Assembly: GCA_024516035.1 (NCBI GenBank)
Contig: CM044964.1
Location: forward strand, 15,393,575-15,457,574
Reading direction: 5' to 3'
DNA length: 64,000 nucleotides
From: Bactericera cockerelli
Lineage: Eukaryota; Arthropoda; Insecta; Hemiptera; Triozidae
Position 1 is the stretch's first letter; each line of letters starts with the position of its first letter. A model generated the notes under the pieces. It was not told the DNA's origin. It made no database searches and saw only the letters and a list, made by a program, of their open reading frames with translations. Shown in pieces: positions 45,821-57,754 of the stretch. The translations under genes were made by a program, and so were the position numbers.

Positions 45821-45872
<52 letters not shown>
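45759..45872. repeat. Inverted homopolymer pair: poly(T)20 and poly(A)51
   Basis: T-run 45759-45778 and A-run 45822-45872 flank a 43-bp spacer and could fold into a hairpin. Frames through them encode Lys or Phe runs only. Confidence 0.9.
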
Positions 45873-45874
<2 letters not shown>

Positions 45875-46304
45875 AACACAATATACTTCCTCCAGTATTG
45901 ATCGAAAGGTTCTAAAGGAATCAAAAGCCGACCTACAAGTTAAGTGCATACTTGAAAGGATATGGGTCAAGATTTATTGCACGTTTTTTAAAGGAATTCG
46001 CAAGAACTAGAGAACAATAGATCCATTTCCATACTCTCTTGTGTTTTTTTACACATTTTAGGCGACATTTGACACCTAAAGTCATTTTGTTAAAACAATA
46101 AATATAACAGATGTAATTCTTTGTGTCCCTTGTATTTTTCTTGTTCTGTATTGTCGCTATGGCACCGGCTAGTGAATTATTTAAATGCAATAAGTACCTA
46201 TAGACCTTGTGAGTAAAAAAGTAAGTAAGTTATCTTAACCTCATCATATAAATAATTAGTTGGATCATATAAAAAACAGAAACCAAATTAAGAATGCAAT
46301 TTTT

Positions 46305-46375
46305 TATTAGCACGGGGGATCGAACCCTGGACCGTCCGCATGGCAAGCGAGTGCTTAACCACTGAGTTGCTATAA
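46305..46375 (-). mobile_element. tRNA-Gly-like SINE head, minus
   Basis: In reverse: CAACTCAGTGGTTAAGCACT, loop TTGCCAT (GCC), GGTCCAGGGTTCGATCCCCC. It lacks a matched acceptor stem, so it is not a clear tRNA gene. Confidence 0.5.
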
Positions 46376-46734
46376 ATGAAATGACGTAGGACAGGGTTCA
46401 GGCAGAATTGCAGAAGTGACTCATTACCTCACCCAGCCCCCGTAAATAATTTCAATACACACAGAATTTAAATAAGTAGTTCTCTTCTGTCTGGAAATAT
46501 TTGATCATATATCACATTAATTTTAATACATTCTAACAGTCGAATAGAAGATATACTGGGTGACCAGCAGATATGGGAAAAATGGTAGCTTAAACTTAGC
46601 CAGAAAAAACCAAAGTTTCTCATGAGGTTATGAAACGTCCAAAAATATGTAATTGAAATCGGAGCAAATTTTTTTTTTTCTTTTTATTATACAAAATATT
46701 TCAGAAAAGAAGAAACAATTGTACAAATCAGCTA

Positions 46735-46870
46735 CCCGCATGAATCGCTCTCAGGAAGGGTTAGGCCAGAAATAGCCAGCTGATCACGAGGGTTCGAATT
46801 TGAATGGTCACCCATTTGAATGGCCTAACCTCGCTGAACGTTGCTTGACTTCAGTGATATGGCTAGCATA
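46735..46870 (-). mobile_element. SINE family C relative, minus
   Basis: CCAGAAATAGCCAGCTGATC, GAGGGTTCGAATTTGAATGG, then GAACGTTGCTTGACTTCAGT. Confidence 0.5.
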
Positions 46871-47394
46871 GGTTTATCCCTGAATTCGAATACAATGAAT
46901 ACATTATTCAGCTGAATTAATTTCAAAAGTCTCCGACAAAGCTCTCAGGAAACTGTTGGCATAGTGGGACTTCCTGTCACACACTGACAATAAATGAAGC
47001 ACTACTTGTACTTTTCAGTCCTACTGTTTTCATCTATGGAGGGCAACAAACTCGAGAGCTTTTGGCAAACTTTCAGCCGCCTCATGTATTACATTGGTCA
47101 AGAAACAATAAGCAATATGAAGAATATTGAAGAGAGTGTAAGGGATTGTTCGTTGGAAAAGAGAGGAGAGAGAGAGATAAAATAAACGTAGCCAACACAA
47201 ACAGTATATATTCTATTTTTGACGAATATATGCGACAAGAAAGTCAACTGAAGTCTTCGGTTATTTGAATGAAGCTTTCTTTATACTGCAACACTCAGCA
47301 GCATCATTTTGATATCGGCGCTGCGCTGCACCATCTGTGTTCTAACCACAAGAGTGACGTCACCATTACCCGGATTCACCCTACAAAAAATTCA

Positions 47395-47470
47395 CCATGC
47401 TTGGGTCTCGAACCACCGACCTGCAGGTTACGAGTCCGGTGCCTCTACGATCGAGCTACTACGATCGCCA
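47395..47470 (-). mobile_element. SINE family D-like head, minus
   Basis: GGGTCTCGAACCACCGACCT, GCAGGTTACGAGTCCGGTGC, CTACGATCGAGCTACTACGA. Anticodon loop CGT (Thr-like) in reverse; other positions differ from D. Confidence 0.6.
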
Positions 47471-47499
47471 CACAATACCTTATTTTATCATTTAATTCT

Positions 47500-48900
47500 C
47501 AAGGTTGATTTTAACACCTAAAGAAGTTAATGAAATCAGTCCTAAAAGAATCTTAAGCTATATTAAAAGCTTAGATCTCTTTTAGAATAACATGGGCATG
47601 TCACAAGAGATCTATCTAAGGTCGCAGTGACAAAGAGCTTTCGTAGCCGATAGCCCTACCTTTACCAGTACCAATACCAATCATTTAATTTATTTTTTCT
47701 TAATTTTATACTGAAAATATTGTGTCCTAATAAAGATTAAAATAATAATAACTAATACTCTTCAGTGTTCACTATATTTAGTCCACCCTGGAAACAATCG
47801 CGGAGTCCATCCAGCGGTTAAGAACTCACCACCCGCTGAGCGGTTTGCAGGCGATCGGGGGAGAGGAACCAGATCTCCCCTTCTTCCTTCTCGACAAAAA
47901 AAAAAAAAAAAAACTACAATAAAAATTTCTAAAATCATCTCAAATGAAATCGAAATTTATGGACCTCTGTGTGTGTGTTTTGCCCTGATGATTTACCTGA
48001 GGAATCTCTCTGGCTGGCGCTTTTTTCTGAGTTTTTGTTTTGTTGTACCGCTTCTTGTTTTTGATCATTTTTTTACGTGTTTGCTTCCGAGTTTATTGAA
48101 TGAACAGAGGTCGAGTTTAGTTTTGCTATCGTTTCTGACATCAGAGAACTACTTCTTTTTTTACTTTTCTTCCTTTTATTCATCTTTTTTTCCCGGAATC
48201 TTTCGCATTTTCCTTGTATGCCATTTCTTTCTTGTGCGAATTAAATTTAAGATGACAAGTTTATAGATAATCGCACCTTGATTGAGTCCTATTTTCTTTT
48301 TATGAAGAAACATATTTTTCGGTGAAATTGCTAATCAATCCAGTTGTCGCGGAAGTCAAACGATTCTATTGAAATTTTCTGAAAATTGGGTATGATAAAT
48401 GTGCAAATGGTCGGATTGATTTAACAATTTACTGTTCCTGTGGCTCTTTACAGTACTTGTCAGTCCGCAAATCTGACATTCTTGTCATATGAGGGTTCAC
48501 GAGGAAGCGCTACGTCACTCGTAATGGGGCAGTCTCTTTTACTTCTCTCGTCTTCTACCTTCGTCTTCATTCTAACTATTTCGTTTCTAATTAAGAATCC
48601 ACCAAGCTCTCGCTTCTGTACTTCTGTTGTTCTTGCAGATCGATTGTTCTCTGGTTTAGACAAAACTTTTACTTATGTAACTTGTATACTGTAGACACAA
48701 GTGGTAATATGCACGTTCATAACATATCTTTTCGTTGTTTTAACCCATGGGAACTTGCTCCAATAAGACACATAAAGTACTCTGGACTTTGCATAGCCAA
48801 AAACATTTGCGTGGCAATAAGAGTGTAAAAAAAATTTCAACAACTTCCTCCAAAGTAAATTCTTCATATTTCTAACATCTATTGATCTAAGATGTCCATC
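47500..48900. other. Spacer with unrecognised open frames
   Basis: At 48460-48663 a minus frame of 67 codons (VQKRELGGFLIRNEIVRMKT...) has protein-like composition. I cannot assign it, and no splice or promoter evidence supports it. A poly(A) run lies near 47897-47913. Confidence 0.35.
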
Positions 48901-49100
48901 AGCTTCTCACAATAACCTCACCCAGCCTGAGGAGCTGGCAGAAAATGTTCTGAAAACCGATGAATTGTAAACAAAGACTGACACGAATTCATGGCTGTTA
49001 ATGTTCTTAATGGTCAACGTTGCTTATCTCCAGAGATCTTCAGCGAACTGTTCTTTGTTCATATTATATTCGACGTGCCATATCCGCTGGAAAATTATTT
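48900..49100 (-). mobile_element. SINE family C relative, minus
   Basis: AATAACCTCACCCAGCCTGA, then AATGGTCAACGTTGCTTATC; diverged. Confidence 0.45.
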
Positions 49101-49834
49101 AGAAAAACCGAGCATGCAATGAGCAACTCTCGGTCAATTCCCAGGATCAGATAGCGCTCAGAACCACCCAAATATTTCACCTAAACCTAGAATCTGGAGA
49201 TGTTTATATTTCTATTAACATTTTTCTTTCTCGAAGGTTACTTAATGTTAATATCTACAAGACAAATCTCTTGTTTGCTTTGATAGTGGATGGAATGTGT
49301 TAGCTATGTGGTAGCCAGGCTGGATGCTGGGTGCTGGCTCGTGTGAGGGAGAAGACATGATTGAGATGTCTGTTGGGGAACTAATCGCATTTTTAATAAA
49401 CTTAGAAGTTTTTCCTGTTTAGGTACTTGAATTGAATGAAAACTGAAGAAAAGTAGAGGTTGGAAAAGAAATTGAATTGAACTCGCAGATGTGTAAGGGA
49501 AGGCATGCCAAGGCATTTGCAACTTTTCTATCCAGGATGTTGACTTTTCTATAACCAACATTATTCCATCCACGCTGGCTCAACCAGTCTTTATTTTAAT
49601 CGCCATGCACTTAAAACTCTGGCTCTCGTGATTTTCTACTTAACTTCTTTATAATTATACTGTCAAATATTTTTAATATTCTCAGACACATGAATGGGGT
49701 TGTATCTGGATTATCCTCTAGGGAGGGAATGAGTCCAAGGTATCTCCCTATGATGATGGTGTACGGTGCATCCAAAGATATGGGCCATACCAAGAATTTC
49801 ACCACATTGACACAAGAATTTTAATTGTCAACCA

Positions 49835-49895
49835 AGCAAGTCCTAGTCTCGCTGGACGTTGCTTAACTTCAGTGACTGAATGAGAACTGGTGTAT
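49835..49895 (-). mobile_element. SINE family C relative, fragment
   Basis: CTAGTCTCGCTGGACGTTGC, TTAACTTCAGTGACTGAATG, as at 36640 and 46830. Confidence 0.45.
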
Positions 49896-50945
49896 CTGTT
49901 CTGATTGAAATGTGCTATTCTGAAATTAATGAGAGAGAAAAAAATATTTATTAGGGTCCGAACTCACGACCTACAGCACCAGCCTGTTTACCTGTGGCTA
50001 TACCAATACACGACATACGAGAAGAATCGAACCAGGGATCTCAAGACCTCGGCGCTAGGAAGTCTACTGGCAAGAAAGTAAACAGCTGAAAATACATAAA
50101 CTGTTACTATGTGCTCATTTATTGGTGTTGTCTATAGGAATGTAATCTGTATCAAGAATGTTATCTCAACCAGAAGACAGAGGGTGGAATTCCTAACATT
50201 TCCGGAATGTCCCGTCCAAACCTCATTCAAGATTCCCACAATATAAGATAGCGATAGCCTCCTCGATATGAGAAGATAATATTTATTACAATTCCTGGCT
50301 ATGGAGGAACCGAGATATGAAACAATGAAATATAGCATCTCAGGGGGATTATTATTAACAAAATGAAAATCAAATTAAACTGTCAAGCTTTGAACATTAA
50401 GTATTATTTATACGAATTTTATTATAGGACTTGTTAATACGATTCTCCTACCTCTGTGGATTTTATTTATTTGTTAATTTCTTTTATTTATTTAATTTGG
50501 TTCTCTTTCATTCTAGCCCATTTTATGATTCAATAAATTACGACATAATGTTTGGGTTGATGATATACGGGAGTGAAGGGGACACAAATAAATCCTCAAA
50601 ATATGAGCGGTAATGATGACATTCTGAATATGATTTTGTTTTCCACCTGTCTCGGTAAAATATTATGAGAAAGGGAGGTATATTTTTTTAATGTTCTCCC
50701 TTACTTTTTTGACAAGTTATTTTACTTTTCTTGAGACTTGTGTGTAAATGAAGATTTACTCACGGACCGGTTCTAACGGGCCGCGTGGCCCAAAGATGTA
50801 CAAAATCTTTTTTTCAAATTTAAAGATTTGCTACTGATGGACATTGGACACTGTTTATAAAGTAAGAGGTGGGGGTGGGGGACAGAACCATTCAGCATTT
50901 TTATTTTTTTATAATTTAAAAAAATGTTACTATTTTCTAAAATGT

Positions 50946-51035
50946 AAATGTTACTAAAATGTACTAAACCTAACATTTTAGTAAATGTTACTAAAATGTA
51001 CTAAACCTAACATTTTAGTAAATGTTACTAAAATG
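50946..51035. repeat. 37-bp palindromic repeat, 2.5 copies
   Basis: ACTAAAATGTACTAAACCTA and AACATTTTAGTAAATGTT alternate; the two halves are inverted copies of ACATTTTAGT. Directly upstream of a SINE B copy. Confidence 0.85.
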
Positions 51036-51043
51036 TTACATGT

Positions 51044-51243
51044 CTGTCCCGGTAGCTCAGTGATAAAGGCGGCACTCTGTGAAACCAGAGATTCCAGAGG
51101 TCGCGGGTTCGAAACCCAGCCGGGACATGACAAGTTATCCTCCCATTTGGGATTTTTACCACATAATAATACGTCTTGGGCTTACTGCTGGAATAATGGG
51201 ACATCGGGCAGTATAAATAAGGCGATATTATTATTATTATTTT
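51044..51243 (+). mobile_element. SINE family B, plus, near-complete
   Basis: GTCCCGGTAGCTCAGTGATA, CTCTGTGAAACCAGAGATTC, GCGGGTTCGAAACCCAGCCG, tail GTATAAATAAGGCGATATTA. Confidence 0.85.
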
Positions 51244-51542
51244 CAGATAGATATGCTTCGAAGAAACACAAAATTTTATGTTGAGTAAAATCAGCCATAA
51301 AGCTTGCATTACATGGATGTGATGGATGGCTAGCTTTTGACCTCATGTCGAAATGTCGTTTAATAATAAACATTGCATCATGGGGTCGTATGGATTCAGA
51401 TTGATTAAATTCATCTAGTATATTATGTTGAAGTTATTTTTTGAAGCAAGAGGTCGTTCTGCTTAAAATATTATATGTATACTTCATTTCAAATATTGTA
51501 TACACATAATGTACACACTTCGACCAAAGAGATCGTACATAA

Positions 51543-51680
51543 AGTTATCATATTTGTGTCAGGCACTTTCGTGATATCACAACTACTCAAACTCGCCTTA
51601 CTAAATCTATGCTGAAACCGGGACTTGAACCACCGATCTCCAGGTTACAAGTCTTATCGATCAAGCTACTGAGGTAGGTA
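51543..51680 (-). mobile_element. SINE family D, minus
   Basis: AGTTATCATATTTGTGTCAG, CTTTCGTGATATCACAACTA, CGGGACTTGAACCACCGATC; about 10 bp missing in the D-arm region. Confidence 0.8.
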
Positions 51681-51689
51681 AGAGATCGT

Positions 51690-52720
51690 ATATAGATCTT
51701 ATTAATATCTATGAGACAACATTTCAAGGAGAAGATAGATATTCAGGATGTTCTAGATTTAAAGAATAAAACAAATAATAATATTATTGCTCTTCTTCCG
51801 TAACAAATGTGATGACAATAATTGACAACTACAAGTAAGCTGAAAATTTGCACATAAGATTTAAAAAATTGCGATCATGCAAAGGCGACGAAGCAATATC
51901 CTGTCTCATCAACATAAAATCATGTATACCATACAAAATGGCAGTCTAGAATCAAATGCTAAGATTAGCGAGAGGCAGGCCTTTCAAAAAATCAAAAACA
52001 ACTCGAAGATCAAGCTGGGGATTTCAAGAATTTCCTAAAAGTTAGCCTTAGCTTAGGATATGCAAACTATGTAAAATTATTTTGAAATCATTAAAGTACC
52101 CACTTCGATTCAATTCAAGTCCTGATGCAAGACCGGAAACAGAGCGCAATGGGTAAGCCGGGTTCACACTAAGCCGGGTATAAATTACCGTGTATTCATC
52201 ACACCTAATTGTTGAAAATATCTGTAAGATCTCTACCAGCTTCCGAGGCACGCTCCTAGACCTATCTGGAACCCTCATCAACGCATCGCATACAGCACCT
52301 CAATAATTACAGAAGAAGAATAACACTGAAGATTTTACATCTTACACAGGGTGTAAAATAGAGGAGCCCATATGGTTTGATGTGTAAAAATAGAAGATTA
52401 TTACTATAACCATAACAAAATGAGTATTTTGTTGTTGCAAAAAGAGTTAATTTTTTTCTCTTTCTAGTTGTAGCCCTAGGAAAAAATCAGAAAATTAATG
52501 AAAAGTTTAAAAGCTATTACGAATCTCATTACAAATAGGGATATTTGGAGGTACAAAATAAAGCAAAGAAACAAATTAACCTCATTCTTTCTTCCGAGTT
52601 TAAAAAGAATGGACCACTTATTCGAAGGCCTGTATGCCTGACAAATATAGTGAAGACAGTATTAATGCCACTTAATCCTGATGTATTATCACGGCATGTC
52701 TTACATGTGGTTGAATCACC
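51690..52720. other. Spacer with an unassigned frame
   Basis: A plus frame at 52545-52739 (LEVQNKAKKQINLILSSEF, VCLTNIVKTVLMPLNPDVLS, ending in a stop) has normal composition. I do not recognise it, and an in-frame break lies just upstream. Confidence 0.3.
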
Positions 52721-52794
52721 GGGAATTACAAGGAAATAAGGAGCCTGTCTAATACCCAACAAATCCTGAAATACATCACGTTCCAGAGATACAG

Positions 52795-52920
52795 GGATTC
52801 TATAAGAAAGAGAGATGGAGATATGGAGGGATCCTGTGAGTAAGAGAGATGGAGGTATTCTGTAAATAAGAGAGATGGAGATATGTAGGTATTCAGAGAG
52901 AAAGAGAGATACATAGATAA
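52795..52920. repeat. GA-rich imperfect tandem repeat
   Basis: About three copies of AGAGAGATGGAGATAT with GGTATTCTGTAA-type linkers. Confidence 0.6.
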
Positions 52921-53579
52921 GGCAGGATTGAGTAAGAATGGAGATAAGAAGAGTTTAAAAGAAACGGTGGTCTGATGAAGAGAGAAGACTCTTAAGGGAT
53001 GATAAGGAGGGTAGAGAGGAAAAGAACAGATGTGAAGAATAAAAGAGGAATAGACAATATGGGGGCCAGAAATAAGATGGACACTGTATAAGTTATTTTT
53101 TTTCATGTAATGTGTTATTTCATGATGTAATGTGTATGTACATATTACGACAATGAATATATACATGCGGACAAGAGTAGGATTAATGCCTACATAACAC
53201 TACACATTCTATTCTATAATATGTTTAATCCGAATATTTTCCCGTACGATTCCCACAGTTCCCCTTTTGTAATTATTCTAACACAGAGTCAGGAGTATCG
53301 CAAATACATGACATAGCACGCAGTAGGAATGAATGTCCAAGGCATCCTCATCCACCCAACCTCTGATCACACATAAATAATAGGACATTACAATTCCTCT
53401 TTGTCAGCACAGAGTGAAGAGCGGTACGTACATATGACAAGAGATTTCATTAATTCATTAGAGCGCTCACAACAGTGCTAGCATTCCAGCGTGCACAGGA
53501 ATGGCCATTAAATTTAATGTTTGCCATACATCATTTTTACAGGCAAAAACAACCCTTCTCCCACCTCTGTGATTGCGCT

Positions 53580-53960
53580 TTCTAATCGTCTCTCTCTCTC
53601 TCTAGTCTTTCTCTTTCTCTCTCTTCCTAGTCTTTCTCTTTCACTCATAATTCACACTCTTTCCTTTTCTAGCCAACCCCCACTTTTATCTGCTCACTCT
53701 CTCTCTCTCTCTCTCGTCCTTGATCTTCCTCTACCCTGATAATCTCTATTTCTCTTTCTTTTTTATCTTCCATAATCTCTTCCTCTCTATCTCCTTCTCT
53801 CTTGCCCTCCCTTCCCTTATATGACACTCGTACATGTGACTATATATTATATATATATATCCTATATCTTTCTGACACATTCCTCTTCCTTTTCTATAAC
53901 AATATTCCTTTTCTTTAAATTATCTTTCTTCTCTCACAAACATCTTTAATATCTTCTATC
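53580..53960. repeat. CT-rich tract
   Basis: CTCTCTCT runs and C/T bias on the plus strand, with a short TATATATA stretch near 53843. Confidence 0.75.
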
Positions 53961-54033
53961 TCTCTCTACAAGCAGATTAATTTAATCACTGTGGTTTTGC
54001 AAATCCACATACGCATTTATCGCAGGTTCACAA

Positions 54034-54516
54034 TTTTTTTTTTTTTTTTTTTTTTTTTACACAAACTTACGGGGTTAAGCCCATTTTTGTTACAAAAAAA
54101 AAACTAACAAAGTTAAATTTAAAATTAAAGAAGAAAAAAAACGTGATGAAAGGAAAATCTTCATCGCAACCCCAACTATGTCGAGAGCACGGACCCTAGA
54201 GCAATGATATGGTGGTTAACCATCATCAACGCATCAGCTCTACATGGGCCACGCTCACCACATCATTGAGTGTGCAGAAAAAAATATCAATACTACTAAC
54301 TTTATTTCCAATGTTCTGCATTCTCTGGAGCGGGGAAAATTCACCGGTGTTGGTGTTTCTTTTATGGAGCTTGAACATGGTCGTTAACCTGGTGTTAGCA
54401 CTTCTCACTCTGAAGTTTAGGTTACTAAGTAGTTCAGGGGAATATATTTGACCATTTACTATTTTGTATAGAAAAGTGAGATCTGACATCATTCTACGGT
54501 ATTCCAGAGTGACAAA
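54034..54516 (-). mobile_element. 5'-truncated LINE with poly(A) tail
   Basis: The minus frame 54226-54516 reads TLEYRRMMSDLTFLYKIVNG, then PELLSNLNFRVRSANTR and a stop, the typical C-terminus of Jockey/CR1-type reverse transcriptase proteins (RR...DL.FLYKI.NG). It is followed by a 3' UTR and a poly(A) of about 25 nt (plus-strand T-run at 54034-54058). A short dead copy; not from the 42-kb element, whose C-terminus differs. Confidence 0.75.
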
Positions 54517-54539
54517 TCATATTAACTGCCTACTATTTA

Positions 54540-55580
54540 TCTACCACCCTCGTTATAACCACAAAATATTTAAATTTATTATTCTAATTAATATTGTTCA
54601 CCAAAGGATTATCACTCCAGCTCTAGGGGGAATTTAATGGACCCCTTGGAATGCTTTGAAATTTGATTATCTCTATTTTTTAAAAGAAATTTAGATACAT
54701 ATTTTTGCTACAAAACATTCTTCTCTGTTAGATTACACTGTCAGGTATAACTTTCACGAGCAAAGCTGTGATACCCCCACACTGATCTTTAAAGGTCGCT
54801 AAACTCGAAATTTTTAGACAAAACTTTCTGTAGGAAATAACACTTAACACGAAAAGGATTTTCAGAAAATTTTCGAGTTTCGGCAGCTTACAATCCTCAT
54901 AGAATACTAGGATTGATATAAATGTAAATTGTGCAGCTGGTTTAGGCTTTCTCTTCTAATGCCACAAGTGAATTTAATAGGTGAAATTTTAATTAAAACT
55001 ACTGCTGGGTTGTATATCTATGTATGCACAAATGCACACACTACAACAAGCGCTCTGTAATTAAAGGATTGACCTGCTCGCATTTGCAAGAGCTTAGTGG
55101 TAATTTATTTTTACTTTCTATTTCACTGAGTGAATAAATTGTGAGGGATTTGCAACATTCAATTATGAACATTTTGGTAGTCGTTTGGGTTTGCGCCATT
55201 TCATAGGATTAGTCGCATTGCGAGTTGATAAGCTACATGAAATGGACTGAGGTTTTGATACTCCACGCTGTCCACTTGAGGGTTTTAGAAAAAAATTAAT
55301 GTACGACTGCTGTATGTCAGTATGTACGATGAAGGTCGCGCCATTCCCGACCTTGGTGTGCAAGAACCTTATCAAATGTGTTTACAAAATTATTAAAATG
55401 CTGTAGTCAAACACTTCACTCAACACTTTCTAAAGCGACGAGACATTAGAATCAATGACATGAACCCTATTCCATACCATACAACTTGAAGCAAACAAAT
55501 GATTATCTTTTTTTTCTCTCTCCACAAAACCTAGTGAACTAGTGCATGTTCATCTGATATTGAGTAGCTTCCAGCCAGCG
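54540..55580. other. Spacer without a recognised gene
   Basis: One minus frame at 55163-55375 (70 codons) is unassigned. No repeats seen. Confidence 0.4.
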
Positions 55581-55665
55581 TTTGTGAGTTTCCAGCGAAT
55601 GGAAGGTAAAGCCCTTGTTGTGATATGACCATCTACATAGTTGTAAGTGACGTTAAACCCCCTCC
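55580..55665 (+). mobile_element. SINE family C fragment, plus
   Basis: TTTCCAGCGAATGGAAGGTA, AAGCCCTTGTTGTGATATGA, GTGACGTTAAACC. Confidence 0.5.
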
Positions 55666-55726
55666 CTCCCCCGAAAAAGGAAAATAGAAGCCAAGTGTTC
55701 CACTCAAGATATATTATATGTATGAA

Positions 55727-55880
55727 CCGACCTCAGTGGCTTGATCGATAAGTCAGCGGACTTGTAACCTGGAAGTCGGTGGTTCAAGTCCCGGATTCAG
55801 CGTAGATTTAGTAAAGCTAGTTTGAGTAGTTGTGATATCACGAAAGTGATTAACACAAATGTGATAACTTTTAACTTTTT
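55727..55880 (+). mobile_element. SINE family D, plus, near-complete, beside an exon
   Basis: GACCTCAGTGGCTTGATCGA, loop CTTGTAA (TGT, Thr-like), GTCGGTGGTTCAAGTCCCGG, TTGTGATATCACGAAAGTGA, AACACAAATGTGATAACTTT. The best D copy. Its tail lies about 30 bp from the glypican exon's 5' splice site. Confidence 0.85.
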
Positions 55881-55909
55881 TTATTATATGTACGACCATG
55901 TCCACTCAC

Positions 55910-56795
55910 CTTTTTCTCTATGTTGGAGGCCTCCTGCATGACGTACATGATGGTCTCACTGATCCTGGAGTGCAGGGAGTACAGCACGTCCTCTATGTTC
56001 ACGTTGGACTGCCCGTACTGGATGGCCTGCACGAACGTGACTATACTCTGCAGGTACGAGTTCCACGACAGATTCACGTCGTTCATGTTGGCTATCAAGC
56101 ACGCGTTGAGCACATTCACGCAGTAGCTCCCGCACGGCTGCACGGTCCTGGAATCGCCGTCCCGGAGGAGTCAAAGTCAGAACACCGGTGGCAGTAGTTC
56201 ATTCTGGTGAGCAAGTTCACGCAGTCTTTGTTCAGGTTGGAGTTGATCAGATCGTTCATCTGGTGCACCTTGCTCATGCCATAGTAGATGCTGTTGAAGA
56301 GAATCTTGATGCTCTTCACATTCTTGATGAGCTCTTTTGTTATCAGTTTGTTGATGTTGTTGTAGGGGTTGATGTTGTTGATGAGGTTGATGAGACATTC
56401 GTTGTAGTCGGGGTTGAACATGCTCGCCCTGTTGTTCAGGATGATGTTCTTGTAGACAATGGGAAACAAATTGTTGAAGAAACTGTTCAGATTCTTGCTG
56501 AGAACTTCGATTTTCCCGTTGTCGATATTGATTGTGTCGACTTTGCTTAGGTCGTCAATTAGGTTAGCGTCAACTTTTGAATTGCTGTCAATGTTGATGC
56601 CGTCCGTTTCTAAGTTGACGACTTTGTTGCTGCTGTCCTCGGGCCGGCCTGGACTGTCCAGGGCGATGAAGTCGATAATGTTCGAGTAGAAGCGATGAAT
56701 TAGGTCGCTGGTTTCGATCACTATGGATTCGTAAGCGTCGCTGAACACTGTCAGCGTCTTGTTCCGAGACTTGATGATCATCTGTTTGATTTGAT
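55910..56795 (-). CDS. Glypican core-protein internal exon, with apparent 1-nt frameshift
   Basis: On the minus strand the exon starts after a TTCTATGTTTCAG acceptor at 56795 and ends at a GTGAGT donor after 55910. It encodes QIKQMIIKSRNKTLTVFSDA, an Asp/Asn-rich insert, helices around LNSFFNNLFPIVYKNIILN, then CVNLLTRMNYCHRCSDF. After a change of frame it continues PCGSYCVNVLNACLIANM, LSWNSYLQSIVTFVQAIQYG and SRISETIMYVMQEASNIEKK. The Cys spacing and the C-x-Y-C-x-N-V, W-x-x-Y and I-S-E-x-I motifs are those of the glypican cysteine-rich domain. Glypicans are GPI-anchored heparan-sulfate carriers that shape Wnt, Hedgehog and BMP signalling. The frames are out of register between about 56145 and 56170; one extra G in the GGG run at 56161-56163 (minus strand) would restore register. 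Other exons are not seen. Resemblance to the dally (GPC3/5) branch is a guess. Confidence 0.75.
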
Positions 56796-56869
56796 CTGAA
56801 ACATAGAACAGAAACGGACAAGGTAAGAAACACGGAACTCTTCAGCTATTGAGAGAATTATGTATATTA

Positions 56870-57650
56870 GGTTTTAATTTCATCATCATAGGGTGGCGTC
56901 ATCGTGAACGATGGTAGCCAGATAGTGGAGGAATGACTCAGCACTTCTACCACTGTCTTTGCAAGGAGGCTAATAATTGACGGGGGCTCCCAGAACCAAA
57001 CCAATGCTAGTCTACTCCCTGTTTATAGTCCCCTAGTCAGACTTCTTGATTGATGTACTTTTGCTGTGTATTAGCAATCTACCAAAGGTGGACAGCCGCG
57101 ATTGTATATACTATCAATATATTAACAACTTGTTTCTCTCAAATAAATTGCGAATTCTAACACTACAACAAACTTGATGGGACTTTCTTTGCTGTTGAAA
57201 GTTTGTGCTATTTGGAATTGAAATTCAATTTAATTATTTATTTCCAATTACATTTTAAAACTTCCATTCTGTTCTTTTCTCCCGAGTATATTATGTGAAC
57301 TATTCCAAGAAAAATCCAACAACTAAATGAGAAAAAGAAGATATATGGAAAAAGAAGTGTTATTTACAAGAATCTATTCATCTGTTTTGGCTCAATGTTC
57401 ATGCTGCCGACATATTTGGCACACTGCAAACGTTCTAGCAGTGATGCAAGCAAAGCTAGAGTAGAGTAGAAAACAATACCCGGCAAACATTACGAGTTTT
57501 ATACGACGGATGCTTTGAGAAGGAAGCTATGGAAAAGCTAAGCTAGGAAATTCATTTTCCACATAGGTAGATTAAGCACATCCACTGAACTGTTCAAAAA
57601 TCACCAAATGAATTAAATGTCAACATTTGAGTGAAAGGTAATTTTAAAGG
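56870..57650. other. Probable intron of the glypican gene
   Basis: No open frame or repeat family recognised upstream (in gene sense) of the exon acceptor. Confidence 0.45.
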
Positions 57651-57754
57651 GTGGCCTTCAAAAGCACCCGTCTGCTACAAAAAAAAGTTCAGAAAAGAAA
57701 AAATATTGTTCTGATACAAAATATGAATTTCTGGAGACATCGAGATTTTTCTTA

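Noticed and set aside
56177..56833. Alternative minus frames and plus frames across the glypican exon
   Set aside because: They are shadows; only the two frames carrying the glypican cysteine motifs fit the splice sites.
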